A stretch of DNA of 64,000 nt from an uncultured Eubacterium sp. (lineage in GTDB: Bacteria > Bacillota > Clostridia > Lachnospirales > Lachnospiraceae), in contig CAJUHV010000014.1 of NCBI GenBank assembly GCA_910586445.1, forward strand, positions 1-64,000. The letters are read 5' to 3'. Of this stretch, positions 15,621 through 24,692 are shown piece after piece (position 1 is the first letter of the stretch; every line of letters begins with the position of its first letter). The position numbers and the translations under genes were made by a program. The notes below the pieces were generated by a model, which saw only the letters and a list, made by a program, of their open reading frames with translations, had not been told where the DNA came from and did no database searches.

Positions 15621-15977
15621 ATGGCTGCATATTTGGATGATGGAACATTAGATTTATTAAGCGTACAGTATCGATTGGAAAATGGATTTAAGCTAAAGGG
15701 CTTAAAGCTTGTGCCGCAGGCATTTATTATGCGTGTTGATGAGCCGGAACGCAGCGAGCTGGGTACGATCGTGTATGCAAAAGTCTATGCTCTGACTATG
15801 GTTGGGCAGAAAGTATGGCTGCTTGGGGAAAAGGATCTGGAGGAAAGCGGTATTTATGATAATACCTGGGTATGCCGGATTGAGCAGACAAGGCAGCTGA
15901 TCTGCTGGAGAGAAGGGACAGACGAGATGATGCCGGTGTCAGAAAATCTGTGGAAAAATAAGCTGGAGGAAAAATAA
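15621..15977 (+). CDS. Hypothetical protein, 118 residues
   Basis: GAGGG precedes the ATG. Not recognised. Soluble and acidic-basic mixed, with no signal peptide or membrane helix; strands such as GTIVYAKVYALTMVGQKVWLL and TWVCRIEQTRQLICW suggest a beta-rich fold. It sits one base after the preceding small gene and three bases before the TetR gene, so it is probably translated from the same message. Confidence 0.65.
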   Translation: MAAYLDDGTLDLLSVQYRLENGFKLKGLKLVPQAFIMRVDEPERSELGTIVYAKVYALTMVGQKVWLLGEKDLEESGIYDNTWVCRIEQTRQLICWREGTDEMMPVSENLWKNKLEEK

Positions 15978-15980
15978 TAC

Positions 15981-16547
15981 ATGACCGGTCAGGGAAAACG
16001 GGAAATTGACCAGCTGCTTGCGGACAGCTTTAAGAAGCTGGCATGCACTAGCCCGATTGAAAAGATTACAATTAAGGAGATAACGGATGGTGCAGGCGTC
16101 ATCCGGCCGACATTTTATAACCATTTTCAAGATAAATATGAGCTGCTGGAGTGGGTGATTAACCGTGACCTGATCGAGCCGGTGAAACCGTTTATCCGCA
16201 GCGGGATGACAACGCAGGCAATGACCTTTATATTTATCAATATCGAAAAGGAAAAGCAGTTTTATTTGAAAGTCAGCAGGCTGGAAGGGCAGAATTCTTT
16301 TCATAGCATTGCGCAGCGCTGTATACAGGCTCTGTTTGAGGCTGTCTGTGCAGAACACAGTGAGCGCAGGCAGCCGAAATATGAATGGCTGACGCCGGAA
16401 CGTCTGGCGCAGTACTATGGGCAATCCATGGTATTTATTTTGGTTCAGTGGCTGCAGAGCGGAATGACGATTTCAGCGCAGGATCTGGCAGAGCTTTATG
16501 AGTATATGATCAGTCATTCGCTGGAGGATGCGTTAAAGGATCTTTAG
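15981..16547 (+). CDS. TetR/AcrR family transcriptional regulator
   Basis: 188 residues. N-terminal HTH: KKLACTSPIEKITIKEITDGAGV and RPTFYNHFQDKYELLEWV (about 18-55), the TetR recognition-helix pattern. The C-terminal ligand and dimer domain resembles the TetR_C group found in DhaS-like regulators (FFxQxxxxGM region: MVFILVQWLQSGM). GGAGG precedes the ATG. A strong terminator follows and then the MMPL transporter gene. A 15-bp palindrome in that gene's promoter is a likely binding site, so this regulator probably represses the transporter pair. Confidence 0.88.
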   Translation: MTGQGKREIDQLLADSFKKLACTSPIEKITIKEITDGAGVIRPTFYNHFQDKYELLEWVINRDLIEPVKPFIRSGMTTQAMTFIFINIEKEKQFYLKVSRLEGQNSFHSIAQRCIQALFEAVCAEHSERRQPKYEWLTPERLAQYYGQSMVFILVQWLQSGMTISAQDLAELYEYMISHSLEDALKDL

Positions 16548-16644
16548 TTTAGGCTGGTAAAATTCTATATTGGATATACATTTTAACTGGTTTGTATTTA
16601 ATATTTAACAATAATCAAAATGTGTTAACAATATTTTACATACG

Positions 16645-16682
16645 AAAAAGATTGAATATTCTCATATTCAATCTTTTTTTAT
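16645..16682 (+). terminator. Rho-independent terminator after the TetR gene
   Basis: AAAAAGATTGAATAT (16645-16659), loop TCTC, ATATTCAATCTTTTT (16664-16678), then further T residues. Perfect 15-bp stem. Confidence 0.85.
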
Positions 16683-16691
16683 ATACTTTTT

Positions 16692-16720
16692 TTGCACAGC
16701 TGCAGTGCAGCTAATGATCT
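16692..16720 (+). promoter_or_regulatory. Candidate promoter with a TetR-type operator filling the spacer
   Basis: AGCTGCAGTGCAGCT (16698-16712) is a perfect 15-bp palindrome (7-bp arms, central G). It starts directly after TTGCAC (16692-16697), a fair -35, and 17 bases after that is TGATCT (16715-16720), a weak -10. A repressor bound here would block the MMPL operon. Palindrome seen directly; promoter and regulator assignment are inference. Confidence 0.55.
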
Positions 16721-16806
16721 AAGCATCAGCAGGGAGATGATCATACAAGGGCGCGCATCCCTGCCCAAAGCTGGGTCAAATATAAAAAGAAAGAGATGAA
16801 TAAGGC

Positions 16807-18912
16807 ATGATTAAGTTTGGAAAAGGAGTAGTAAGGCTTCGAATACCGATTCTGATCCTCAGTCTTGTGCTGTTGGTTCCATCCATAATTGGTTACGTGA
16901 ATACCCGTATAAATTATGATATTTTATCCTATCTGCCGGGTGATATTGAGACAATGGCAGGGCAGGATATCCTGCTTGAGGAATTCGGAACAGGGGCGTT
17001 TTCGGTTGCTGTAGTGGAGGGAATGGGAAATAAGGATATAGCATCATTAAAAGGCGAAATCGAAAAGATCGACCATGTCAAATCCGTTCTCTGGTATGAT
17101 TCGTTTGCAGATTTGTCCATACCAATGGAGCTGCTGCCGGATAAAATTGAAAAAACATTTGAAAATAAAGAAAAAAATGCTGCATTAATGATCATTATGA
17201 TGGATACGTCCATGTCAGCAGATGAGACGCTGGAGGCGGTAGAAGAAATCCGCAGCCTGACTGACCAGCAGTGCCTGTTAAGCGGCATGTCGGCGGTTGT
17301 AGCTGATATTAAAAAAATATGTAACAGCGAAGCAGTCATGTATGTTGTGATCGCTTCTGTATTGTCAGCAGTTGTGCTGTCACTGACAATGGATTCATTT
17401 TTAATCCCGTTGCTTTTCCTGCTGAGCATCGGCATGGCAATTGTTTATAATCTGGGTACAAATTTTATAGCAGGAGAGATTTCATTTATTACGCAGGCGC
17501 TGGCAGCAGTGCTGCAGCTGGCGGTGACAATGGATTATTCTATATTTTTATGGCACAGTTATCAGGAAAACCAGCAGCGGTATGCAGGAGATAAAAAGCG
17601 GGCAATGGCACATGCGATCTCAAATACGGTTACGTCTGTTGTAGGCAGTTCGATTACTACAGTGGCAGGATTTCTGGCTATGTGCTTTATGACATTTACA
17701 CTCGGGCTGGACTTAGGAATTGTAATGGCAAAAGGTGTCGTATTTGGCGTGGCCGGGTGTGTTACGATTCTGCCCGCGATGATTCTGACTTTTGACCGTG
17801 CAATTGAAAAGACAAGGCACCGGGCAGTCATTCCTGACCTTGGCAGGATCGGCAATTTTGTAACAAAAAAATATGTTGTATTTATCGTATTGTTTCTGCT
17901 GATTCTGGGGCCGGCGTTATATGGCTATACGCATAATAAAGTATATTACGATCTGGTAGGCACGCTGCCGGATCATCTGGAAAGTGTTATGGCAAATGAC
18001 CATCTGGAAGAAGAGTTTAATATGGGTGCCACGCATGTCATTATCGCAGACAGTGGTTTAGAAGCAAAGCAGGTACGCAGAATGCTGGCCGAGCTGGAAG
18101 AAGTAAAAGGCATAAAATCAGCTATAGGGCTGGATTCTATTTTAGGGCCGGCCGTTCCGCCGGAATTTGTGCCGGATACTTATAAAGAAATTTTGGATAA
18201 TGGAACATATCAGATGATATTTTTGCTGTCGGAATATAAGACAGCGTCAGACGAAGTGAATGCGCAGTGTGATACGATAAAGCAGATCATAAAAGAATAT
18301 GACACATCTGCCATGCTGATCGGAGAGGCACCGTGTACGCAGGATCTGATTACGATTACAGACAAAGATTTTAAGACGGTAAGTACGGTATCCATTGTGC
18401 TGATTTTTATCATTATTGCGATCGTATTAAAATCAATTTCACTGCCGGTGATTTTAGTTGCAGTGATTGAATTTGCCATATTTATTAACATGGGCATTCC
18501 GTCTTATACAGGCACAGTGCTGCCGTTTATCGCTTCGATTGTAATCGGGACGATTCAGCTTGGGGCAACGGTGGATTATGCAATATTAATGACAAATAAA
18601 TATAAAAAAGCAAGGTATAAGGGAGCAGACAAACAGGAGGCAGTATCATCCGCATTAAATAGTTCCCTGCAGTCCGTTTTTGTAAGCGCTTTGAGCTTTT
18701 TTGCAGCAACCTTTGGCGTCGGGCTTTATTCAAGCATTGATATGATCAGCGCTCTATGTGTACTGCTTGCAAGAGGCGCGATTATCAGCCTTTTTGTAGT
18801 GGCGTTTATCCTGCCGGCAATGTTTATGGTATTTGATAAGCTGATCTGTAATACAAGTGCGGGATTTAAAAACAAAGAAAAACAGGTAAAGGCAGGTTCT
18901 GTTTTGTCATAA
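16807..18912 (+). CDS. RND superfamily MMPL-type transporter
   Basis: 701 residues. Two tandem halves, each with one N-terminal helix (IPILILSLVLLVPSIIGYV; VVFIVLFLLILGPALYGY), an extracytoplasmic porter-like domain, and a five-to-six-helix bundle containing the MMPL/RND helix-4 acidic motif (AVTMDYSIFLWHSYQEN near 240; GATVDYAILMTNKYKKAR near 590). It resembles hydrophobe/lipid exporters of the MmpL/YdfJ/YdgH group. In Firmicutes such genes commonly neighbour a TetR regulator and a heptad-repeat YhgE-like membrane protein, exactly as here. The cargo is unknown; cell-envelope lipid or amphiphile export is the usual inference. Confidence 0.88.
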   Translation: MIKFGKGVVRLRIPILILSLVLLVPSIIGYVNTRINYDILSYLPGDIETMAGQDILLEEFGTGAFSVAVVEGMGNKDIASLKGEIEKIDHVKSVLWYDSFADLSIPMELLPDKIEKTFENKEKNAALMIIMMDTSMSADETLEAVEEIRSLTDQQCLLSGMSAVVADIKKICNSEAVMYVVIASVLSAVVLSLTMDSFLIPLLFLLSIGMAIVYNLGTNFIAGEISFITQALAAVLQLAVTMDYSIFLWHSYQENQQRYAGDKKRAMAHAISNTVTSVVGSSITTVAGFLAMCFMTFTLGLDLGIVMAKGVVFGVAGCVTILPAMILTFDRAIEKTRHRAVIPDLGRIGNFVTKKYVVFIVLFLLILGPALYGYTHNKVYYDLVGTLPDHLESVMANDHLEEEFNMGATHVIIADSGLEAKQVRRMLAELEEVKGIKSAIGLDSILGPAVPPEFVPDTYKEILDNGTYQMIFLLSEYKTASDEVNAQCDTIKQIIKEYDTSAMLIGEAPCTQDLITITDKDFKTVSTVSIVLIFIIIAIVLKSISLPVILVAVIEFAIFINMGIPSYTGTVLPFIASIVIGTIQLGATVDYAILMTNKYKKARYKGADKQEAVSSALNSSLQSVFVSALSFFAATFGVGLYSSIDMISALCVLLARGAIISLFVVAFILPAMFMVFDKLICNTSAGFKNKEKQVKAGSVLS

Positions 18913-19022
18913 AAAATAAGGCAGGCAGAATCAATCAGATCCAGTATAAAAATCAAAGGCGGAGCGGATGAAAGAGTTCGGGTTATGCAGTATGGATATA
19001 ATATAACAGGAGGTTAGAGTGT

Positions 19023-21314
19023 ATGAAGTTTCAAGAATTAAAAGAAAGATATAAAAATAAATTTACTATGCGTATGATGGCGGGGATTTTATGTATAGCA
19101 CTGGCGGGAGGCAGCTTTGGTGTATATCAGCTGGCGGGGGAAAAAATGACCGCTGTAGATACGGAGCTGTCTGACGGGCAGAACCATGCGGCTGCGAAAA
19201 AGGCAAAGAATGCAAAAAAAGCAGATCTAAAGGCAGGAGAAAATGCAAAAGCAGATATAAAGTCAGATACAGAATCAGATGAAAGCATAACTAGCAAACT
19301 GTTGTCTATGTTTGGGAAAAATAAAGAGGCAGAAAGCGGGGATGAGAATCTGGACGGAAAAGAAGAAACCGTATATCTGATCTCTGATGCAAATGGAAAC
19401 GTAAATCAGACAATCGTAAGCAGCTGGCTGAAAAATGGTTCTAAAAATGCCAGAATCGATGATGTGTCCTGTCTGTCTGAGATTCAAAATGTAAAGGGGG
19501 ATGAGTCTTACACACGGATTGAGGAACAAATTACCTGGCAGGCGGATGGAGAGGATATTTATTACCGCGGGACTACGACGAAACAGATGCCGATTACCCA
19601 GCAGATTACTTATTATCTGGACGGAAATGAAATCTCGCCGCATGAGCTGGCGGGTAAAAGCGGCAGGGTTACGATCAGGTTTGATTATAAAAACAATGCG
19701 AAGATTAAGGCTGATATTAACGGCAGAAAAGAAGAAATATATGTGCCGTTTACCGTAGTATCCGGCATGGTTTTAAATGACAGTTTCCGCAATGTCAGAG
19801 TGAATAACGGCAGGGTATTATCAGATGGGAATAAAATTATAGCAGCAGGCTTTGCAATGCCGGGATTAAAGGAAAGCCTTGGCGTGAAAGAAGAGGATTT
19901 CGACGAAGATTTTGAGTTTCCAGAATATGTAGAAGTGACTGCCGATGTGGAAGACTTTTCACTGGAAATGACAATGACAGCTGCTGTGGCAGGCTTGATG
20001 TCTGACAGCGGGCTGTCCCAAAATATAGATCTGAGCGAAGTCGATGATACAATGGATGAGATGACCGATGCGATGGGCCAGCTTAAAGACGGAGGCAGCA
20101 GGCTTGCGGACGGCTTGGATACGCTGCATAATAATATGGGTGATTTTTCAAGCGGCGTGAACACATTAAAAGACGGCGTGAATGCCTATACAGACGGCAC
20201 TTCAAGGCTTGCAGAAGGCATACAGGCATTGAGCGACAATTCCGGGGCATTGGAAACGGGCGTAAATACACTAAACCAGAGTGCAAAAACGATCAGCGGA
20301 GGCATTCAGAAATTAGATCAGACCCTAAATACGCCGATGAGTGAAAAAGAAAAAGCGGCTGCTGCAAAAGAAGCGGAACAGACAGCTGCGGCACAGTTTG
20401 CGAAGGGGTCAGAGACTTATCAGACGGTTTACGAGGCAGCAGTGCAGAATTTTCAAAATACAATAACTGGAGAAGCGACTGTAAACAGCGTGCAGGCAGG
20501 CATTCAGTCAGGGCTGCAGGCGCAGGGGCTGACTTGCGAAGGTGTTGTGGCAGCACTGGCGCAGTATTATGCGGCAAATGGGTTTACAGATGCTTCTGGA
20601 AAGACATACCCGGCTGAAGTATGCCAGACGAATGTTCCGGGTACAGAAACGACGTATGCAGCGTATTTTGCAAATGCGGTTTTAAACGGAGGGCTGGCCT
20701 CCTCACTAGCAGGCGGCATCACGGGCGGCATTGCGGGGCAGGGCGCACCGGCTGTCGGCGAGGCAGTTGTAAATGCATGTGAGACAGCAGCAAAGCAGGC
20801 AGGCGCTATGGCAGCTGTCGCAGGAGCAGAAGCAGCAAAGAAACAGGCCGCAGCAGCGATCGAGGCAGAAGATGAGTCCAGCGGTTACAGCCTTGTATCA
20901 GGCGCGCAGGCACTCAGTGCGGGTACGCAGCAGCTGGCAGACCGTGTGCCTGCACTGAAAAACGGAATCGGCCAGCTGCTTAGCGGAGCAAGGGAGCTGG
21001 CAGGCAGTAACGGTGCATTAAAAGACGGCGTATCAAAGCTGGCGGACGGCACGACGCAGATCCGTGACGGTGTTGTTAAGCTTGATGACGGTGCACATGA
21101 GCTGAGCGACGGGCTGGTTGAATTTGATGAAAAGGCAGTGTCGAAAATGGCTGAGGCCTACCATGGGGATGTAAAAGACCTGATTGAACGGCTGAAGGCC
21201 GCAGCAGAAGCAGGAGAAGATTATGGAACACTCTGTGGTGCGGCTGAGGGTGTTTCGGCTACTACAAAGTTTGTTTTTCGGACAGAGGCTGTGAAGGCGG
21301 ATGAGGAAGAATAA
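19023..21314 (+). CDS. YhgE/Pip-like membrane-anchored protein with LxxG heptad repeats
   Basis: 763 residues with AGGAGG before the ATG. One N-terminal membrane anchor (MMAGILCIALAGGSFGVYQLAG), a lysine/alanine-rich linker, then an extracytoplasmic beta region (about 115-310). Two blocks of heptads of the form L.dG...L..G (QLKDGGSRLADGLDTL, SGVNTLKDGVNAYTDG; later GVSKLADGTTQIRDGV, KLDDGAHELSDGL) flank an alanine-rich helical stretch (about 440-620). Such repeats form long coiled coils in YhgE/Pip and type VII-associated proteins. Unlike YhgE, no C-terminal membrane bundle is present. It follows the MMPL gene by 110 bp and probably works with it, perhaps as an extracytoplasmic adaptor. Confidence 0.8.
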   Translation: MKFQELKERYKNKFTMRMMAGILCIALAGGSFGVYQLAGEKMTAVDTELSDGQNHAAAKKAKNAKKADLKAGENAKADIKSDTESDESITSKLLSMFGKNKEAESGDENLDGKEETVYLISDANGNVNQTIVSSWLKNGSKNARIDDVSCLSEIQNVKGDESYTRIEEQITWQADGEDIYYRGTTTKQMPITQQITYYLDGNEISPHELAGKSGRVTIRFDYKNNAKIKADINGRKEEIYVPFTVVSGMVLNDSFRNVRVNNGRVLSDGNKIIAAGFAMPGLKESLGVKEEDFDEDFEFPEYVEVTADVEDFSLEMTMTAAVAGLMSDSGLSQNIDLSEVDDTMDEMTDAMGQLKDGGSRLADGLDTLHNNMGDFSSGVNTLKDGVNAYTDGTSRLAEGIQALSDNSGALETGVNTLNQSAKTISGGIQKLDQTLNTPMSEKEKAAAAKEAEQTAAAQFAKGSETYQTVYEAAVQNFQNTITGEATVNSVQAGIQSGLQAQGLTCEGVVAALAQYYAANGFTDASGKTYPAEVCQTNVPGTETTYAAYFANAVLNGGLASSLAGGITGGIAGQGAPAVGEAVVNACETAAKQAGAMAAVAGAEAAKKQAAAAIEAEDESSGYSLVSGAQALSAGTQQLADRVPALKNGIGQLLSGARELAGSNGALKDGVSKLADGTTQIRDGVVKLDDGAHELSDGLVEFDEKAVSKMAEAYHGDVKDLIERLKAAAEAGEDYGTLCGAAEGVSATTKFVFRTEAVKADEEE

Positions 21315-21345
21315 AATCTGACTGAGACTAAGAATGAGATTTGAA

Positions 21346-21372
21346 AGAGCGGTGCGGTGTATGCACCGCTCT
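21346..21372 (+). terminator. Strong hairpin after the heptad-repeat gene
   Basis: AGAGCGGTGC (21346-21355), loop, GCACCGCTCT (21363-21372): perfect 10-bp GC-rich stem 31 bp past the stop. Only a short T stretch follows, so termination may be partial. Confidence 0.6.
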
Positions 21373-21443
21373 TCTGCACGTATTCATACGATACTGACTG
21401 GGATATATTTTATGCAAAAGGACACAAAAAACATACGATTCTA

Positions 21444-21452
21444 TGATATACT
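21444..21452 (+). promoter_or_regulatory. Extended -10 promoter of the GH3 gene
   Basis: TGATATACT: TGn followed by TATACT, 32 bases before the start codon. No clear -35 or catabolite-response palindrome was seen. Confidence 0.5.
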
Positions 21453-21483
21453 ATTAAATAAATATTTTAAAGGAGGATTTGCA

Positions 21484-23781
21484 ATGAATCCAGATGTAAA
21501 ACAAGAAGCTAAATTGCGTGAAACAATTCGTCAGCTGATTTCACAGATGACAAACGAGGAAAAGGCAGCTCTTTGCTCCGGCAGTGATTTCTGGCATACG
21601 CAGCCGGTGGAAAGGCTGGGCATTCCTGCATCCATGGTCAGCGACGGGCCTCATGGGCTGCGCAAACAGCCGGATGAAGGAAACGGAGACCATTTAGGGC
21701 TGAACGAGGCGATTGAAGCGGTCTGCTTTCCGGCAGCATGCGCAACTGCCTGTTCATTTGACAGGGATCTGATGTTTGATATGGGGCAGACGCTCGGAAA
21801 AGAATGCCGTGCGGAAAATGTATCCGTATTGCTGGGCCCGGCGGTCAATATCAAAAGATCCCCTCTCTGCGGGAGAAATTTTGAATATCTTTCCGAAGAT
21901 CCATACGAAGCCGGAGAGCTGTCTGCGGCTTATATAAACGGCGTGCAGTCGCAGAATGTAGGTACCTCGATCAAGCATTTTGCTGCAAATAATCAGGAGA
22001 CAGCCCGTATGTCTGCGTCTTCAAATGCTGATGAACGTACGCTGCGGGAGATTTATCTGCCTGCGTTTGAGACTGCAGTGAAAAAATCGCAGCCATGGAC
22101 GGTGATGTGCTCGTATAACAAAGTAAACGGCGAGTATGCATCGCAGAATCACTGGCTGCTTACCAAGGTGCTGCGTGATGAATGGGGCTTTGAAGGCTAT
22201 GTCATGTCGGACTGGGGAGCGGTGCGTGACCGTGTAAAGGGAATTGCGGCAGGATTGGATCTGGAAATGCCGGGCAGCGGCGGTATTAATGATCAGGCAA
22301 TTTTAAATGCACTTGAGGATGGGACGCTTGATCAAAGTACACTGGATACGGCGGTAGAGCGGATCTTAAATATCGTATTCCGCTATGAAAAAGGCAGAAA
22401 TGAAGGCGGACAGGAGAAGTTTGACCGGGCAGCCGATCATAAAAAGGCGGCTGAAATCGCAAAGCAGTGTATCGTACTGCTGAAAAATGAAGGTGTCCTT
22501 CCGCTTGCAAAGGAGGAAAAGACAGCATTTATCGGCGGATTTGCTGATGCGCCGCGTTATCAGGGCGGCGGCAGCTCCCATATTAACGCGCACCATGTGA
22601 CTTCGGCGTTATCTCTGGCACCAGAATACGGTACAGTTAAATATGCGCAGGGATTTTCGGCAGAAGCGGACAAGACGGATGAGGCTTTGTCTGCAGAAGC
22701 AGTAAAAACAGCGGCAGATGCAGACAAAATCGTAGTATTTGCCGGACTGCCGGATGCATTTGAATCGGAAGGCTATGACCGTACGCATATGCGGCTGCCG
22801 GACTGCCAGAATGCACTGATTGAGCGGCTGCTGGAGCTTGGAAAGCCGGTCATTGTCGTACTGCATAATGGTTCTCCGGTGGAGATGCCTTGGGCAGGAC
22901 GTGTGCAGGGCATTGTAGAAGCCTATCTGTGCGGGGAGGCAGTCGGTGAAGCAGAGATGGATATTTTATACGGCAGGGCAAACCCTTCGGGAAAACTGGC
23001 AGAGACATTTCCAAAGAGACTTGAGGACAATCCGAGCTATTTGAATTTTGCAGGAAAAGCAAAAGAGGTAAATTATGCGGAGGGCGTATTTGTCGGCTAT
23101 CGATATTATGATACAAAAAATATGGACGTGCTGTTTCCGTTTGGGCACGGGCTGAGCTATACGACATTTTCTTACAGCAATCTGAGGGTAGAAAAAAAGA
23201 GTGAAAGCGGCAGGGACGGCATGACGGTGCGGGTTGATGTTACAAATACCGGAAATATGGACGGAAAAGAAATCGTACAGTTATATGTGGCAGGCCGTAC
23301 AGACAGCGTTATGCGTCCGGCGCAGGAGTTAAAGGGATTTTCGGCAGTTTATTTGTCAGCAGGAGAGACAAAGACAGTTGCAATGGAGCTGGATGAACGG
23401 GCATTTTCCTGGTACGATGAGGCCCTGCATGACTGGTATGCACCAGATGGTGTATATAAGATCCGTATCGGAAAGTCTTCCAGACAGATCGAGCTGACCT
23501 GTGATGTAGAATTAAAAGGCAAAATGCCGAAGAAACCATACATAGACGCAGATGTAATGATCGGAGACCTGTTGGATTATCCAGATACAAAGCAATACGT
23601 AGATGATACGCTTATTCCATTTTTGAGCATATTTACGGGAGGAAAATCATTGGATGAATGTGATGAAATGGAAAAGAGCATGCTTTATTATATGCCGCTT
23701 AGCTCGCTGCGCAGCTTTGCACAAATGACGAATGAAAAAATTGCAGAAATTGTGGAAGAATTGAAGGAACGGGTGAAGTAG
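21484..23781 (+). CDS. Glycoside hydrolase family 3 beta-glycosidase
   Basis: The reading frame extends upstream, but ATG 21484 follows AAAGGAGG and gives the usual start before EKAALCSGSDFWHT; 765 residues. TIM barrel with GPAVNIKRSPLCGRNFEY, KHFAANNQE and VMSDWGAV, giving D243 as the likely nucleophile. The second alpha/beta domain has GGGSSHIN (from about 361) and ESEGYDR (427-433), the probable acid/base region. A fibronectin III-like domain (GNMDGKEIVQLYV) is present, plus a ~90-residue C-terminal extension (DADVMIGDLLDYPDTKQYVDD onward). No signal peptide, so it acts in the cytoplasm on imported oligosaccharides or glycosides. Substrate (beta-glucoside or xyloside) cannot be fixed. Monocistronic between two hairpins. 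Confidence 0.9.
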   Translation: MNPDVKQEAKLRETIRQLISQMTNEEKAALCSGSDFWHTQPVERLGIPASMVSDGPHGLRKQPDEGNGDHLGLNEAIEAVCFPAACATACSFDRDLMFDMGQTLGKECRAENVSVLLGPAVNIKRSPLCGRNFEYLSEDPYEAGELSAAYINGVQSQNVGTSIKHFAANNQETARMSASSNADERTLREIYLPAFETAVKKSQPWTVMCSYNKVNGEYASQNHWLLTKVLRDEWGFEGYVMSDWGAVRDRVKGIAAGLDLEMPGSGGINDQAILNALEDGTLDQSTLDTAVERILNIVFRYEKGRNEGGQEKFDRAADHKKAAEIAKQCIVLLKNEGVLPLAKEEKTAFIGGFADAPRYQGGGSSHINAHHVTSALSLAPEYGTVKYAQGFSAEADKTDEALSAEAVKTAADADKIVVFAGLPDAFESEGYDRTHMRLPDCQNALIERLLELGKPVIVVLHNGSPVEMPWAGRVQGIVEAYLCGEAVGEAEMDILYGRANPSGKLAETFPKRLEDNPSYLNFAGKAKEVNYAEGVFVGYRYYDTKNMDVLFPFGHGLSYTTFSYSNLRVEKKSESGRDGMTVRVDVTNTGNMDGKEIVQLYVAGRTDSVMRPAQELKGFSAVYLSAGETKTVAMELDERAFSWYDEALHDWYAPDGVYKIRIGKSSRQIELTCDVELKGKMPKKPYIDADVMIGDLLDYPDTKQYVDDTLIPFLSIFTGGKSLDECDEMEKSMLYYMPLSSLRSFAQMTNEKIAEIVEELKERVK

Positions 23782-23803
23782 GCTGGATAGATTATGACCG
23801 TAT

Positions 23804-23851
23804 CCCTCTAAAGCAGGCAGATGAAACATAAAAATCTGCTGCTTTGGAGGG
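23804..23851 (+). terminator. Terminator after the GH3 gene
   Basis: CCCTCTAAAGCAGGCAGAT (23804-23822) pairs with ATCTGCTGCTTTGGAGGG (23834-23851) with one bulge, followed by a T-rich stretch. It lies 22 bp after the stop. Confidence 0.75.
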
Positions 23852-24020
23852 ATTTCTGTTTTTGGGGATGAGCTGGCTGCGTTTAACAAAATATTGAGCA
23901 TGTGTATATTGTCCATCGGAAATATGTGTGGTATATTGTCAATATATTTTAGCAGATGAAGCAGCAGGCTTTTTTAGAATTGGATGAAAGCAGAGACTAT
24001 TCTGCCATAGGAGATTAAAA

Positions 24021-24614
24021 ATGCGAAATAAGACATTGGATTATTATAATCAATATGCAGAGAAATTTGCAGCCGAAACTGTATCTGTAGATTTTGAATC
24101 AGTCCAGTCCAGATTTTTGCAGAAGCTGCCTCCGTGCGCATATATACTTGATTTTGGATGTGGCAGCGGGCGTGACACAAAGTATTTTTTGGACAGGGGT
24201 TTTCGGGTATATGCGACAGATGGTTCAGCAGAACTTTGTAAAATTGCAGGTGCATATACTGGCGCTGATGTAAGGCAGATGCTGTTTTCAGATTTAAATG
24301 CAGATGCATGTTTTGATGCAGTATGGGCGTGTGCTTCTATCCTGCATCTGCAAAAAAAAGAACTGCATGATGTAATGGAAAAGATAGTAAAAGCGGCGAA
24401 AAAAAACGGAGTGATCTATACGTCCTTTAAATATGGTGATTTTGAAGGGGAAAGAAACGGGCGATATTTTACATATTTTACGGAAAATACTTTTCGGGAA
24501 TATATCAAAGATATAGAAGAAGCGGATATAGAAGAGTTATGGATTACGCCGGATGTGAGAATCGGCAGAGAAGATGAAAAATGGCTTAATCTAATACTGC
24601 GGAGACATTTATAA
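24021..24614 (+). CDS. Class I SAM-dependent methyltransferase
   Basis: 197 residues with GGAGA before the ATG. Motif I is LDFGCGSGRDTKYF (from about 43), followed by a GFRVYATDGS strand (motif II) and DAVWACASILHLQKKEL (motif IV region). The fold and the HMxxxD-free pattern resemble small-molecule methyltransferases of the TehB/UbiE type; no NPPY/DPPY DNA-methylase motif is present. The PLD-helicase gene follows 78 bp downstream on the same strand and is probably co-transcribed. Substrate unknown; the pairing with a nucleic-acid machine leaves a DNA- or RNA-linked role possible but unproven. Confidence 0.82.
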   Translation: MRNKTLDYYNQYAEKFAAETVSVDFESVQSRFLQKLPPCAYILDFGCGSGRDTKYFLDRGFRVYATDGSAELCKIAGAYTGADVRQMLFSDLNADACFDAVWACASILHLQKKELHDVMEKIVKAAKKNGVIYTSFKYGDFEGERNGRYFTYFTENTFREYIKDIEEADIEELWITPDVRIGREDEKWLNLILRRHL

Positions 24615-24692
24615 ATACAGAATTATTAAATGCAGAGCTTGTAAATGCAAAATTACAAATCTATAAATGGGCAAATGGAGAAGAGAGAATTG

